A program made the position numbers and the translations under genes. A DNA stretch of 64,000 nt from Shewanella psychrophila. Its GTDB lineage: Bacteria; Pseudomonadota; Gammaproteobacteria; Enterobacterales; Shewanellaceae. The notes below the pieces were generated by a model that worked only from the letters and a program-made list of their open reading frames with translations, was not told the origin of the DNA and made no database searches. Shown piece by piece: positions 9,403 through 17,808 of the stretch (positions are counted from its first letter, which is position 1; each line of letters begins with the position of its first letter). Where the stretch lies: contig NZ_CP014782.1 of NCBI RefSeq assembly GCF_002005305.1, positions 4,588,001 through 4,652,000 on the forward strand, given 5' to 3'.

Positions 9403-9579
9403 TCACTCACCTAGCTCCAAGATCTCGCTTCGGTAAATATCAACCGACCCATCGGCAACGATGCCTATGCGGTTATCTGAATAAACGTTTATCTCAATAT
9501 CTTGAAGTTGCTGGCCGTTTTCATCGTATATATTGGTGATCGTGATCGATGAGTTGGGTTTTCTAGTGAGAATGAGCAT
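9403..9579 (-). CDS. Divergent second CsrA-like RNA-binding protein
   Basis: The start is fixed by GGAGG six bases before ATG at 9579; the longer frame upstream is unrelated. The 58-residue product begins MLILTRK, as CsrA does, and keeps Leu4, Arg6 and a C-terminal IYRSEI matching the VHREEI of canonical CsrA, so both edges of the RNA-binding surface are present. The middle is different and three or four residues longer between the first strands (TNIYDENGQQLQDIEINV), and the Gly/Glu turn GETLMIGD is lost. A canonical csrA lies at 62313-62510. It may bind a subset of mRNAs or antagonise CsrA; that is inference. Confidence 0.75.
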   Translation of the reverse strand: MLILTRKPNSSITITNIYDENGQQLQDIEINVYSDNRIGIVADGSVDIYRSEILELGE

Positions 9580-9780
9580 AGAACCTCCATGTCCGAATAT
9601 AACTCCCTGAGCAATACACTCACTAGGTTTAGCAATGAAGTTAACTTTTAGCAAATTGAGAGTTGGCAAAATGAATCAAGTTGCATAATAAAATTCCATT
9701 TTTTATATTTTAGCTTGATAAAAAGATTCTGAGTAACAATTAATTAAACGAAGCAGCCGTGAAACCCTAAAGGCAATACC

Positions 9781-10218
9781 CTCGCCATCAGATCCTCAGG
9801 TAACCTAGTCCCAGTCACAATGCTTACTACATTCGATGATAATGAGCTCTTGATGGCTAGTATCACCCATGGCGCCAATGGCTTCCTACTGAAAGATGTC
9901 TCATTAGATAAGTTAATCTCCGCCATAACTAAGGTTGCTAGCGGCGGCTACCTGATAGAGGCCAATATTCTGCAACAGCTATCGAACAGTCATCAAGAAC
10001 AGCTCACCGTAGGAAGCCTAAGCGAAATAAAAATAACTAGCCGTGAATCAGAGATCCTCACCCTGATGGCCGGAGGTTTTTCCAATAAAGAAATAGCCGC
10101 GGCGGTTTTCCTCGCCGAAGGCACAGTAAAAAATCACATCTCCAACATCTTACTCAAACTCGAAAGCAGAGATCGCACCCAAGCCGTATTAAAAGCCCTA
10201 CGGCTCGCCCTAATATAG
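9781..10218 (+). pseudogene. LuxR/NarL-type response regulator, N-terminus lost
   Basis: The readable frame gives the end of a receiver domain (VTMLTTFDDNELLMAS, then GANGFLLKDVSLDKL with the conserved switch Lys) and a complete LuxR helix-turn-helix (ITSRESEILTLMAGGFSNKE, with GTVKNHISNILLKL). The first 60-70 residues of the receiver, including the phosphoacceptor Asp, are missing: in-frame TGA occurs at 9760-9762 and nothing before it looks like a receiver. ATG 9820 has no convincing ribosome-binding site. It is therefore a remnant, though the intact DNA-binding domain could still function if expressed. It lies beside the second CsrA. Confidence 0.75.
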
Positions 10219-10462
10219 CCCCCCTTTTAATAGGCCATCCATAATAAATCTATGCTAAAAGTAGTATTGCACTTCTACTTTGAACAAGGGAGTATCAAAA
10301 GCCTGCCAGTTAAGATGGATGTCTGATTAAGAGGGGCGTATAAGTGCTGGCGATAGCCAAGATAAACGTATGAGTTATGTTGCAGTGTTAACTTGTGATA
10401 ACTTATTTGAGAGTGTCTGTACTCTCTTTTCACAGAGCCATCACCCCTCACAAGGACAAGTT

Positions 10463-11086
10463 ATGCCAGAGGAAATAAAAAAAATCTTAGTGCTGTTCGC
10501 CCATCCATCTCAGGAACGTTCCGAAGTCAACAAGCTGCTGTTCAAGGCCAGTCAAGAACACAGTGATGTCACCACCATCGACCTTTACCGTGAATACCCG
10601 ACTTTTCACATCAATATTGATAGAGAGCAACAGCGTTTACTCGACCACGATGTGATCATTTTTCTATTTCCTCTACATTGGTACTCAACGCCCGCTATCC
10701 TGAAACAATGGCAAGATCTGGTGCTCGAATATGGATTCGCCTATGGCGCAGGTGGCACGGCGTTAAAGGGCAAAACCTTTTTCTGTGCCACCACGGCCGG
10801 CGGCAATGAAAAAGCCTATCAGGATGATGGCTATAATCACTTCACCATTCGAGAACTGCTATGTCCCATAGAGCAAACCGCCAACTTAACCGGTATGCAC
10901 TATTTGGCTCCCTTCGTGCTTTTTAGCAGCCGTAATGCCAACGAAGAGGGAAGAATTCCCGGCCACATTGACACATTTAATACTTTGCTAACCTCATTAG
11001 CCGCAAACACTCTGGATTTGTCTCACGCCGCCTCCTTGCCCGTACTTAATCAGGCATTTACGCAAGAGACACAAGAAACACACTAG
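10463..11086 (+). CDS. KefG/KefF-like NAD(P)H oxidoreductase, potassium-efflux ancillary protein
   Basis: I chose ATG 10463 (207 residues), because AAGGA sits just upstream and KKILVLFAHPSQERSEVN is the true flavodoxin-like N-terminus; an earlier in-frame Met at 10370 adds 31 unrelated residues. The domain is Flavodoxin_2, with IIFLFPLHWYSTPAILKQWQ and the FAYG...LKGKTFFCATTAGG loop. KefF/KefG proteins bind to and activate the glutathione-gated K+/H+ antiporters KefC/KefB, and the gene directly downstream (23 bp) is such an antiporter. The pair protects against electrophiles by acidifying the cytoplasm (family knowledge). Confidence 0.88.
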   Translation: MPEEIKKILVLFAHPSQERSEVNKLLFKASQEHSDVTTIDLYREYPTFHINIDREQQRLLDHDVIIFLFPLHWYSTPAILKQWQDLVLEYGFAYGAGGTALKGKTFFCATTAGGNEKAYQDDGYNHFTIRELLCPIEQTANLTGMHYLAPFVLFSSRNANEEGRIPGHIDTFNTLLTSLAANTLDLSHAASLPVLNQAFTQETQETH

Positions 11087-11109
11087 CCTAAGGACAAGGT
11101 AACTCATTT

Positions 11110-13035
11110 ATGACAGCGTATTTTATTCAAGCCTTTATCTACCTCTGCGCCGCCGTGATTGCCGTGCCTCTGGCCAAACGCCTAGGGCTCGGCTCTGTGC
11201 TGGGTTATCTCATTGCTGGTGTGGTGATAGGTCCCATAGTCGGTCTGGTCGGCAGCGAAACTAACACATTGCAGCATTTCGCCGAATTCGGCGTGGTGAT
11301 GATGCTCTTCTTAGTGGGTCTCGAGCTCGAGCCGCGCATGCTGTGGGATATGCGTAATAAACTCATGGGGCTTGGCGGACTACAAGTAGGTGTAACTACG
11401 GCGGTTATCATGGCCGTTGGGATCTACTTTGGCCTAGGCTGGAGTGTCGCCTTCACGGTTGGTCTCATCTTCGCCCTGTCATCCACCGCTATCGTGCTAC
11501 AAACGTTCAGCGAGAAAAATCTCTCCAAGACTGAAGGGGGTAAGAATGCCTTTTCGGTGCTGCTGTTTCAGGATATTGCCGTGATCCCCATGCTGGCACT
11601 TATCCCATTGCTTGCGCTGCCGGAGCTGGTGGAAAAAGCTCAGGCCCTCGTTGGCCAAGCCGCCGAGCACCATGAGGAGCTATCACTGGTCGCAGGACTT
11701 CCAGGCTGGGCCTACGGCATAACAGTATTGCTCGCCATCGCTGCGGTCGTCGTTGGCGGCCACTATCTGAGCCGCCCACTGTTTCGCTACGTCGCTAGCT
11801 CAGGATTGAGAGAGATATTCACCGCCACCGCACTTATGTTAGTCATAGGCATCGCGGCCCTGATGAGCTTAGTCGGCCTCTCTCCTGCTCTTGGTACCTT
11901 TTTAGCCGGTGTCGTGCTGGCAAACAGCGAGTTCCGCCACGAGCTAGAGTCCAATATCGAACCCTTCAAGGGACTATTACTAGGATTATTTTTTATCACA
12001 GTGGGCGCTGGCATCGACTTTGGTGTGCTCGCCAGTAACGTAGGCCCTGTCCTCGGCATCACCGCCGGCGTTATGTTGATCAAAGCCGCAGTATTGTTCT
12101 TGCTTGCCATGATATTTAGGATAAAGAATAGCGACCGCTGGCTATTTGCTTTGAGCCTGGCTCAAGCCGGTGAGTTTGGCTTCGTACTCCTGAGCTACAC
12201 GGTACAAAATCATGTTATTCCTGCAGAACTCGCCCAGATGCTCTCCCTGGTCGTCGCCCTGTCCATGTTCCTCACTCCAGGCTTGTTTATCTTGTTCGAC
12301 AAGGTGATTTTACCCAGATATGAAGTGAATGAAAACAAACCCGAAGCCGATGAGATCACCGAAAAAGGCGCAGTAATAATCGCCGGTGTGGGCCGTTTTG
12401 GTCAGATGGTCAATCGTTTCCTTGTCGCCAATAAAATCAAGACAGTGGTGCTGGATCAATCTGTCGATCAGGTGGCAAACTTAAGAAAAATCAATGTCAA
12501 AAGCTTCTACGGAGACGCCACCCAGCCGGATCTACTCCACACAGCAGGCATAGAGGATGCCAGCATGTTGGTCATAGCCATAGACAACAATGAGCGCGCA
12601 GTGGAACTGACCAAATACATCAAGCACACCTATCCTAAGGTGATGATTTTTGCCCGCGCCTTCGATAGAGGGCATCACTTCGAGCTTAAGCATGCGGGCG
12701 CCGATTTCATCGTCAGCGAAACCTATCACTCGGCACTGGAGCTAGGCAAAGAGGCATTGATTGCCTTAGGAGTGCACCCCTTCAAGGCTGAGCAGAAGAA
12801 GGCCACTTTGCGTGAACTCGAGCTTTGCTATAAAGACTCACTCTATGAGATGTGGAAGAAAAACAGTGAAGACAGTAAGTACAGTACACACTTCAGAGAG
12901 CTGTTTATCGAGTTAGAAACAGCCATAGCAAAAGCGATGAAAAGTGAACATCTGGATGAACAAGCCAGAGTTGAGCGTGGCTGGACCCCGCCCCCTAAAG
13001 ATTACGAAAAACGTATGAATAAGAACGAGGAATGA
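11110..13035 (+). CDS. kefB: Glutathione-gated K+/H+ antiporter, KefB/KefC family (CPA2)
   Basis: 641 residues. An N-terminal transporter domain of about 12 helices (about 1-385) begins LCAAVIAVPLAKRLGLGSVL and contains GLIFALSSTAIVLQTFSEK. The C-terminal RCK/KTN domain (from about 415) has the Rossmann motif AVIIAGVGRFGQMVNRFL. This layout is that of KefB/KefC, which release K+ when glutathione adducts bind. The upstream flavodoxin-like gene is its likely ancillary subunit. I prefer kefB because the order matches kefG-kefB; kefC remains possible. Confidence 0.85.
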   Translation: MTAYFIQAFIYLCAAVIAVPLAKRLGLGSVLGYLIAGVVIGPIVGLVGSETNTLQHFAEFGVVMMLFLVGLELEPRMLWDMRNKLMGLGGLQVGVTTAVIMAVGIYFGLGWSVAFTVGLIFALSSTAIVLQTFSEKNLSKTEGGKNAFSVLLFQDIAVIPMLALIPLLALPELVEKAQALVGQAAEHHEELSLVAGLPGWAYGITVLLAIAAVVVGGHYLSRPLFRYVASSGLREIFTATALMLVIGIAALMSLVGLSPALGTFLAGVVLANSEFRHELESNIEPFKGLLLGLFFITVGAGIDFGVLASNVGPVLGITAGVMLIKAAVLFLLAMIFRIKNSDRWLFALSLAQAGEFGFVLLSYTVQNHVIPAELAQMLSLVVALSMFLTPGLFILFDKVILPRYEVNENKPEADEITEKGAVIIAGVGRFGQMVNRFLVANKIKTVVLDQSVDQVANLRKINVKSFYGDATQPDLLHTAGIEDASMLVIAIDNNERAVELTKYIKHTYPKVMIFARAFDRGHHFELKHAGADFIVSETYHSALELGKEALIALGVHPFKAEQKKATLRELELCYKDSLYEMWKKNSEDSKYSTHFRELFIELETAIAKAMKSEHLDEQARVERGWTPPPKDYEKRMNKNEE

Positions 13036-13106
13036 GATTCTAGGTTCTAGGAACTTAAGCCTTGTGCTATCCCTCCACTATCATCCCACACAGCCAAGGT
13101 GACCGA

Positions 13107-14015
13107 CTAACCGGTCACCTTAAGCCGTTCCGATAGAAAGTCCACGAATACCTTAACCCGGTTCACCGCCTTACTCTCCTTGCTGTAAACCGCGAAAATA
13201 CCGTTATCGAACGTGGTGGATGTCACCTCAAAATCCGGCAGCAGCTGTATCAATGCACCCGACTCTATTTCTGATTGTATGCCCCATACAGGCTGGATGA
13301 TGATCCCCGCGCCATCGAGGGCACACTGTTTCAAAATATCGGCATTATTACTGGTCAGCACGCTGTCTTTCAGTGGAATACGATAAGATCTGCCCTGCTT
13401 TCTCAGGGTCCAGCTGTGATAGGGAGTTGAGAAGTTGAATGACAACATGGCATGGTCTCGCAGATCTTCGGGCTTGGTCACCTTTGCATGTCTGGCCAGG
13501 TAATCGGGAGAAGCCGCCATGGCAAAACTGTGGGGGCCCAATCGCCTGGCAATAAGGTTAGAGTCTTTGAGTCGGCTCAGTCGCACCGCCACATCAAATC
13601 CCTCCTCCACCAACTTGGTCATGCCATCATCGCACTGCATCACCACCCTGAGATCCGGATACATGGCGAGAAACTCAGGTAACAGGGGAGCTAGGTGCAG
13701 CTGACTGAACCACCAGGGCACAGATACTTTCAATGTTCCATGGGGACTGACACTGTCGGCGCTGAGCTCGGCAGCCAAACTTTCCATCTCCATGATCAAA
13801 CCGCTGGCACGCCCATAGAGTATCTCCCCCGCGGGTGAAAGCTGAACGTGCCGTGTGGTACGAGTAAACAGAGACACATTCAACTGGCTCTCCAGCTGAG
13901 CAATCTGACGCGACACCGATGAATTCGCCATATTGAGCTTTCGAGCCGCCTTAGCGAAGCTGCTGGCCTCGGCAACAGCCATAAAACTTCTTAGATTAGG
14001 GAGTTTATCCAGCAT
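13107..14015 (-). CDS. LysR-family regulator divergent from an Old Yellow Enzyme gene
   Basis: 302 residues with the LysR helix-turn-helix at about 5-64 (NLRSFMAVAEASSFAKAARK; SSVSRQIAQLESQLNVSLF) and a substrate-binding domain to about 295. It is transcribed away from the alkene reductase gene with 101 bp between the starts, the classic arrangement for LysR control of a neighbour. Just upstream of its own start lie inverted TTCGAA-type elements that could be its operator. The inducer is unknown; electrophilic alkenes or quinones would fit the neighbour's chemistry (inference). Confidence 0.88.
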   Translation of the reverse strand: MLDKLPNLRSFMAVAEASSFAKAARKLNMANSSVSRQIAQLESQLNVSLFTRTTRHVQLSPAGEILYGRASGLIMEMESLAAELSADSVSPHGTLKVSVPWWFSQLHLAPLLPEFLAMYPDLRVVMQCDDGMTKLVEEGFDVAVRLSRLKDSNLIARRLGPHSFAMAASPDYLARHAKVTKPEDLRDHAMLSFNFSTPYHSWTLRKQGRSYRIPLKDSVLTSNNADILKQCALDGAGIIIQPVWGIQSEIESGALIQLLPDFEVTSTTFDNGIFAVYSKESKAVNRVKVFVDFLSERLKVTG

Positions 14016-14017
14016 AT

Positions 14018-14048
14018 TATTTCGATTATTCGAATAGTTATTTCGAAG
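14018..14048. promoter_or_regulatory. Candidate LysR operator in the divergent region
   Basis: Between the LysR gene and the alkene reductase gene there are three TTCGA-type elements, with a palindrome ATTCGAAT centred at 14028-14035 flanked by TTTCGA and TTTCGAA. The spacing and dyad symmetry suit a LysR site that would also autoregulate. No footprint evidence is available. Confidence 0.4.
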
Positions 14049-14116
14049 TTTAGTTATTTTTCAGCATCAATAGAAGACTTATATTAGCCCAATAACAGAG
14101 TAATCAAGGCTAACTT

Positions 14117-15250
14117 ATGAAATATCCCGCACTATTTGACACCACAACACTAGGCTCACTCACCTTAGAAAATCGCATCGTGCTACCGCCACTGACCCGG
14201 TCCCGCAGCAGTCAACCCGGTAACATAGCCAACGAACTGATGGCGCAATATTACAGTCAAAGAGCAGGCGCTGGCTTTATGATCACCGAAGGTACTCAGA
14301 TAGAGCCCAGAGGCCAGGGGTATGCCTGGACTCCTGGTATTCACTCCCCCGAGCAAGTCGAAGGCTGGCGTAAGGTGACCCAAGCCATACATGATCGAGG
14401 CAAGGTTATTTTCGCCCAGCTCTGGCATGTGGGCCGAGTGTCCCATACGAGTTTACAGCCGGGAAATGCCGCGCCAATTGCCCCCTCTGCGGGTAAGGCT
14501 GACACGGTCAGCGTATTTATCGAAACAGGGCCTGGAGAAGGGGCATTAGCAGAGCCTTCTCATGCCCGCGCACTCACCACTCTCGAGGTTAAGGAGCTGG
14601 TTCAGCTCTACAAACAGGCCGCAATCAACGCCAAAGAGGCAGGATTTGATGGCATAGAGATCCACAGTGCCAATGGTTATCTGGTAAACCAGTTTATCTC
14701 AGACAAGAGTAACTTCAGGGAAGATGAATACGGCGGTTCGTTAGAGAATCGACTCCGTTTCTTGAAGGAGATTGTCGAGGCCGTTACCCAAGTTTTCAGC
14801 CCAGAGAGAGTCGGAGTACGTTTCGCGCCAATGTTCGAGACCACACAAGAAGATCGTATCTATCTTGGCCTGTTAGAAGATGATCCCCATACCACCTATG
14901 TAACGGCAATCAAGATGCTGGAACAAGCTAGATTAGGTTATCTGTCTCTTGCCGAAGCCGACTGGGACAATGCACCTGAGCTTCCCGACAGTTTCAGGCT
15001 GGCGGTCAGAGATAGCTTTTCCGGACTCATCATCTACGCTGGACGCTACACACCTGAGCGTGGTCAAAGAGTGTTGGAGAAGAACTGGGGTGACTTGATT
15101 GCCTTCGGTCGTCCCTTCATCGCCAACCCGGACTTGCCTGAGCGGATCCGCCATGATCTTCCCCTTAATGCTGTAGATCCTATCACCATGTATGGCGGCA
15201 CTGAGTTGGGTTACACCGATTACCCGACTCTAGATGGAGCTATTGTGTAA
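14117..15250 (+). CDS. Alkene reductase, Old Yellow Enzyme family (NemA-like)
   Basis: 377 residues, a complete FMN-dependent TIM barrel. It begins with LFDTTTLGSLTLENRIVLPP. The active-site pair His183/Asn186 and the catalytic Tyr188 sit in EIHSANGYL, and the FMN-phosphate region reads LIIYAGRYTPE...AFGRPFIANPDLPERI. These enzymes reduce activated C=C bonds and some nitro compounds with NAD(P)H. Shewanella carries several (SYE enzymes; family knowledge). The divergent LysR gene is the likely regulator. RBS and spacing are ordinary. Confidence 0.92.
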   Translation: MKYPALFDTTTLGSLTLENRIVLPPLTRSRSSQPGNIANELMAQYYSQRAGAGFMITEGTQIEPRGQGYAWTPGIHSPEQVEGWRKVTQAIHDRGKVIFAQLWHVGRVSHTSLQPGNAAPIAPSAGKADTVSVFIETGPGEGALAEPSHARALTTLEVKELVQLYKQAAINAKEAGFDGIEIHSANGYLVNQFISDKSNFREDEYGGSLENRLRFLKEIVEAVTQVFSPERVGVRFAPMFETTQEDRIYLGLLEDDPHTTYVTAIKMLEQARLGYLSLAEADWDNAPELPDSFRLAVRDSFSGLIIYAGRYTPERGQRVLEKNWGDLIAFGRPFIANPDLPERIRHDLPLNAVDPITMYGGTELGYTDYPTLDGAIV

Positions 15251-15319
15251 CCGCATTCTTGTCGTCTCTGAATGTTAATAACTGAGCTTGGTGTCTTAAA
15301 AACTAAACTCAGTTTACTT

Positions 15320-16240
15320 CTAACATGGAAGGCTCCACTTCGCCGTCCACATGGAAGGCTCCACTTCGCCGTCCATAAGAGAAAACTCCCTATCGGCCTG
15401 AGTTAAGTATTCTTGCATCAGGCCATCAGATCTCATGGTTTTTAGCACCTCAGCGATTAATCCCGCCAGCTTGTTATGGCGCTTGTGCAGATAACCAAAA
15501 TTATCAAAAGTCTCTAGTCTACCGACCATGTTAATCTTGGCATCACTAAACTCATCACGTTTTAATATGGGAATAATTCTAAATTCGGCACCGATATATA
15601 TGTCTATCCTATCGTGTATGAGGCGTTTCAACCCATGTAGAGGATAGGTGGCGATGGTCAATTTATCGGAAGGCACCAGCGCCGACAAACGTTTCTCTGT
15701 GATGAAAATCCCACGACGATACTCGACTCGATAAGACGTATCCTTGAGATCGGTCCAGCTAGTCAGTTTGATATCGGCGCGATGGGAGAAAGCACTGAAA
15801 TGAGTCGAGACAATTGGCTCTTCGATACGAACCAGATTATTAAACTTTTCACCATAATCGGCGACCCTTGCCGCTTCACCATCGACCCTGCCAGAATTGG
15901 CCATCATACTTGCCCGCGACGGTGGATAGACCTTGTAGTGAAAAGGAATATTCAGTCGCCTGAACACTTCGATATAGATAAGTTCAACCCATCTGAAGTT
16001 AACGTCAGACTTAGGGTCGCCGATAAAGGCCAAGGTCATGCCTTCATTAGTGACTCCGACATCATTTTCAACACCTCTTTCAACATCGGCTTCGGTGTCT
16101 CTTTTTAGATCTGAGTTCGCTTCAGTCCGAGGAGCTTCTATCGCATCAGCCATCGCATTTGTCATCACAGGCGTAATCCCGCCAAAGAGTATGACGTTTA
16201 AAAAAAGTAGTCTTGCGCATGTCGACATCACCACACCCAC
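15320..16240 (-). CDS. Orphan periplasmic solute-binding protein, C-terminus altered by duplication
   Basis: 306 residues with a signal peptide (CARLLFLNVILFGGITPVM), an acidic linker and a type-3 solute-binding fold (TLAFIGDPKSDVNFRWVELI; YRVEYRRGIFITEKRL; GYLHKRHNKLAGLIAEVL). No ABC permease is adjacent, as is common for orphan binding proteins in Shewanella. A 26-bp exact tandem duplication (15323-15374) spans the 3' end. Because 26 is not a multiple of three, the protein now ends ...EPSMWTAKWSLPC; with one copy it would end ...EPSMLEVN. A Met four codons in is an alternative start. Confidence 0.75.
   Translation of the reverse strand: MGVVMSTCARLLFLNVILFGGITPVMTNAMADAIEAPRTEANSDLKRDTEADVERGVENDVGVTNEGMTLAFIGDPKSDVNFRWVELIYIEVFRRLNIPFHYKVYPPSRASMMANSGRVDGEAARVADYGEKFNNLVRIEEPIVSTHFSAFSHRADIKLTSWTDLKDTSYRVEYRRGIFITEKRLSALVPSDKLTIATYPLHGLKRLIHDRIDIYIGAEFRIIPILKRDEFSDAKINMVGRLETFDNFGYLHKRHNKLAGLIAEVLKTMRSDGLMQEYLTQADREFSLMDGEVEPSMWTAKWSLPC
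15323..15374. repeat. 26-bp exact tandem duplication at a gene end
   Basis: Two identical 26-bp copies (15323-15348 and 15349-15374) lie head to tail over the 3' end of the solute-binding protein gene. The copies show no differences, implying a recent event. It changes the last residues of the product. Confidence 0.95.
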
Positions 16241-16378
16241 TGCAGTACAGTCACTGGTCCATGGCTTAACTATAGCCGCTGGTGTTTAAGCGTATTAAAA
16301 TATGAATCAAGTTATATGAAAAAGGCCTAACCAATACGGCTAAGCCTTATATTCTAGTCATCATTACCACGCGAGGTA

Positions 16379-16552
16379 ATGAGCTGTATCGCAAGCAACT
16401 TCACTATACTCGAACAAAACCCTTATAAGGTTGAGTTAGATAAGCTCAAACATATCCAAGTGTATGGCACAGTATTCGAAGGTAAGCTGTTTCCGATTAA
16501 GCATAAGGAGCCGGTTGCCCACCTGTCAGTCTTATATAACTTGTTAGCCTAA
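16379..16552 (+). pseudogene. Amidohydrolase remnant (C-terminal fragment)
   Basis: A 57-codon frame reads ...SNFTILEQNPYKVELDKLKH... and ...VYGTVFEGKLFPI..., the typical end of YtcJ-like amidohydrolase_3 proteins (metal-independent tail with EQNPY and GTVFEGK). Nothing recognisable precedes it, and the upstream frame is closed at 16355-16357. The rest of the gene is therefore deleted. Its last part was copied together with the hpf tail in the duplication described at 16501-16836. Confidence 0.6.
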
Positions 16553-16556
16553 ATGC

Positions 16557-16582
16557 AAAAAAGCCATCTAGATGATGGCTTT
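16557..16582. terminator. Bidirectional terminator, duplicated copy A
   Basis: 9-bp stem (16560-16568 / 16574-16582) with A and T runs on each side. It is the duplicate of the hpf terminator at 16741-16765 and lies after the amidohydrolase remnant. Confidence 0.8.
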
Positions 16583-16740
16583 CTTCTTACCTTTAGTCCT
16601 TAGAGAGGAGCGTTATACTAGCTTCATCTCTTGTACCAGCTCATGAGCTATTTCTGCAGCATTGTTGCTTACAGGCTTTCTGAGCATAAGAAGCCGGTTG
16701 CCCACGTGTCAGTCTTATATAACTTGTTAGCCTAAATGCA

Positions 16741-16765
16741 AAAAAGCCATCTAGATGATGGCTTT
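16741..16765. terminator. Bidirectional terminator of hpf (copy B)
   Basis: 9-bp stem (16743-16751 / 16757-16765) about 30 bp past the hpf stop codon, with a T-run on the minus strand. Identical in stem to copy A. Confidence 0.85.
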
Positions 16766-16794
16766 CTTCTTACCTTTAGTCCTAGAGAGGAGCG

Positions 16795-17151
16795 TTATAC
16801 TAGCTTCATCTCTTGTACCAGCTCATGAGCTATTTCAGGCGTAGTACTTACTGGTTTCTCATGCTTATCTGCTTTTAGCTGACCCTTACGGTGCTTGAGC
16901 GCTGCCTCGAGCTTCTTCTTGGCAATCGCAATAGCCGGATACATGACATCTTTTGTCCCCGATGCAGAGATTCGACTACCTTCATAATTAGTGCGCAGCT
17001 CAACCTGAAACTCGCCATGCTCTTTAGAGATGGTGACATCTAACGAGATGAGTGTCGGGAAATGAGTGGCTATCTTGGAAAACTTTTCGTTCAAATGTTC
17101 TTTGATTGAATCTGTAACATCTACGTGGTGACCAGAAAGATTTATTTTCAT
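16795..17151 (-). CDS. hpf: Ribosome hibernation promoting factor (HPF/YfiA family)
   Basis: 118 residues. It begins MKINLSGHHVDVTDSIKEHL and contains the S30AE/sigma-54 modulation domain through about residue 100, with a basic patch AIAKKKLEAALKHRKGQLK. It lacks the long C-terminal dimerisation domain, so it belongs to the short HPF/YfiA type that binds the 30S decoding centre in stationary phase. It is not next to rpoN here. The last residues (EIAHELVQEMKLV) are duplicated downstream in a diverged copy, see 16501-16836. Confidence 0.9.
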   Translation of the reverse strand: MKINLSGHHVDVTDSIKEHLNEKFSKIATHFPTLISLDVTISKEHGEFQVELRTNYEGSRISASGTKDVMYPAIAIAKKKLEAALKHRKGQLKADKHEKPVSTTPEIAHELVQEMKLV

Positions 17152-17808
17152 AGGTTTTCCTTTTAAGAATTACTTCAATAATAGAACTGGGGTCTCAGAA
17201 TGAAAACTCAAGGGTTCATATAAAACTTTTTCGGCTTTTACATTTTCCACTGACTTTCATTTGAGGATTGGCTCACTCATCAAGCCCCGGGCTCTATATC
17301 CACTCTAACAATTGCCATAACAATTACCATTCCAGATTAAGAACCGATTATGATGAAAGTGACGCTGAGCGGCGATTACGGCCAACTAACTATGCGTTCA
17401 TGTATGCTTGGTGTCTCATCATTTTCAATTCCAAACTAGCTGTCTTAATATTTACTCCTGATGCGAAACAAATGCAAGCCTCGGTTATATTCAATGTCTA
17501 AAATAAAGACAAAACTAAGATAAACGTCATAAAAATAGACAAAACGTTGATATTTTTATCACTCGAAAGACTGATAATTAACCAGCAGAGATTAAGCATA
17601 AACCATACGCGCTCCCAGTGATGATTAATTTTTATTCACACCGAATCATTTCCGTCACCTGCAACAAAAATGAGAAGCAGTTCCCACAATGTAAATTTAC
17701 ATGTAAATGAGAATGAAAATAGTTACCAGATTTATCCTCCTGATGTAAAATCGTGCCCACCACTTTGATGTACCTGTTTAATAACAGGATAAAACGGACT
17801 GCCAAGTA
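17152..17808. other. Noncoding region upstream of the iron operon
   Basis: No convincing gene. A 77-codon frame at 17268-17501 has no ribosome-binding site and an unprotein-like composition. The part near 17690-17720 carries a 12-bp palindrome and a Fur-like site. A siderophore receptor commonly sits beside DUF3649/PepSY genes but is absent here, so this stretch could mark a deletion. Confidence 0.5.
17690..17722. promoter_or_regulatory. Probable Fur box
   Basis: A perfect palindrome TGTAAATTTACA (17690-17701) is followed by AAATGAGAATGAAAATAG (about 17705-17722), which matches the left half of the Fur 7-1-7 consensus (TGATAATNATTATCA) and part of the right half. It lies about 90 bp before a DUF3649/PepSY/DUF3325 operon of the iron-regulated type, which supports the assignment. 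Confidence 0.5.

Larger units (their letters stand above)
16501..16836. repeat. Direct duplication of the amidohydrolase-tail/terminator/hpf-tail block
   Basis: Copy A (16501-16654) and copy B (16684-16836) are about 153 bp each and nearly identical, with two substitutions and one indel. Each contains the 3' end of the amidohydrolase remnant, a bidirectional terminator and, on the minus strand, the last residues of hpf (EIAHELVQEMKLV). Beyond 16654 copy A continues as a diverged version of hpf coding sequence (RKPVSNNAA instead of EKPVSTTP) before joining copy B at a shared GCATAAG. Confidence 0.9.

Noticed and set aside
9820..10218. Response regulator as an intact short gene starting at ATG 9820
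   Set aside because: No ribosome-binding site and receiver homology extends upstream of the ATG, so it is a truncated relic.
17268..17501. 77-codon frame upstream of the DUF3649 gene
   Set aside because: No ribosome-binding site, odd composition, and no protein family or conserved motif seen.
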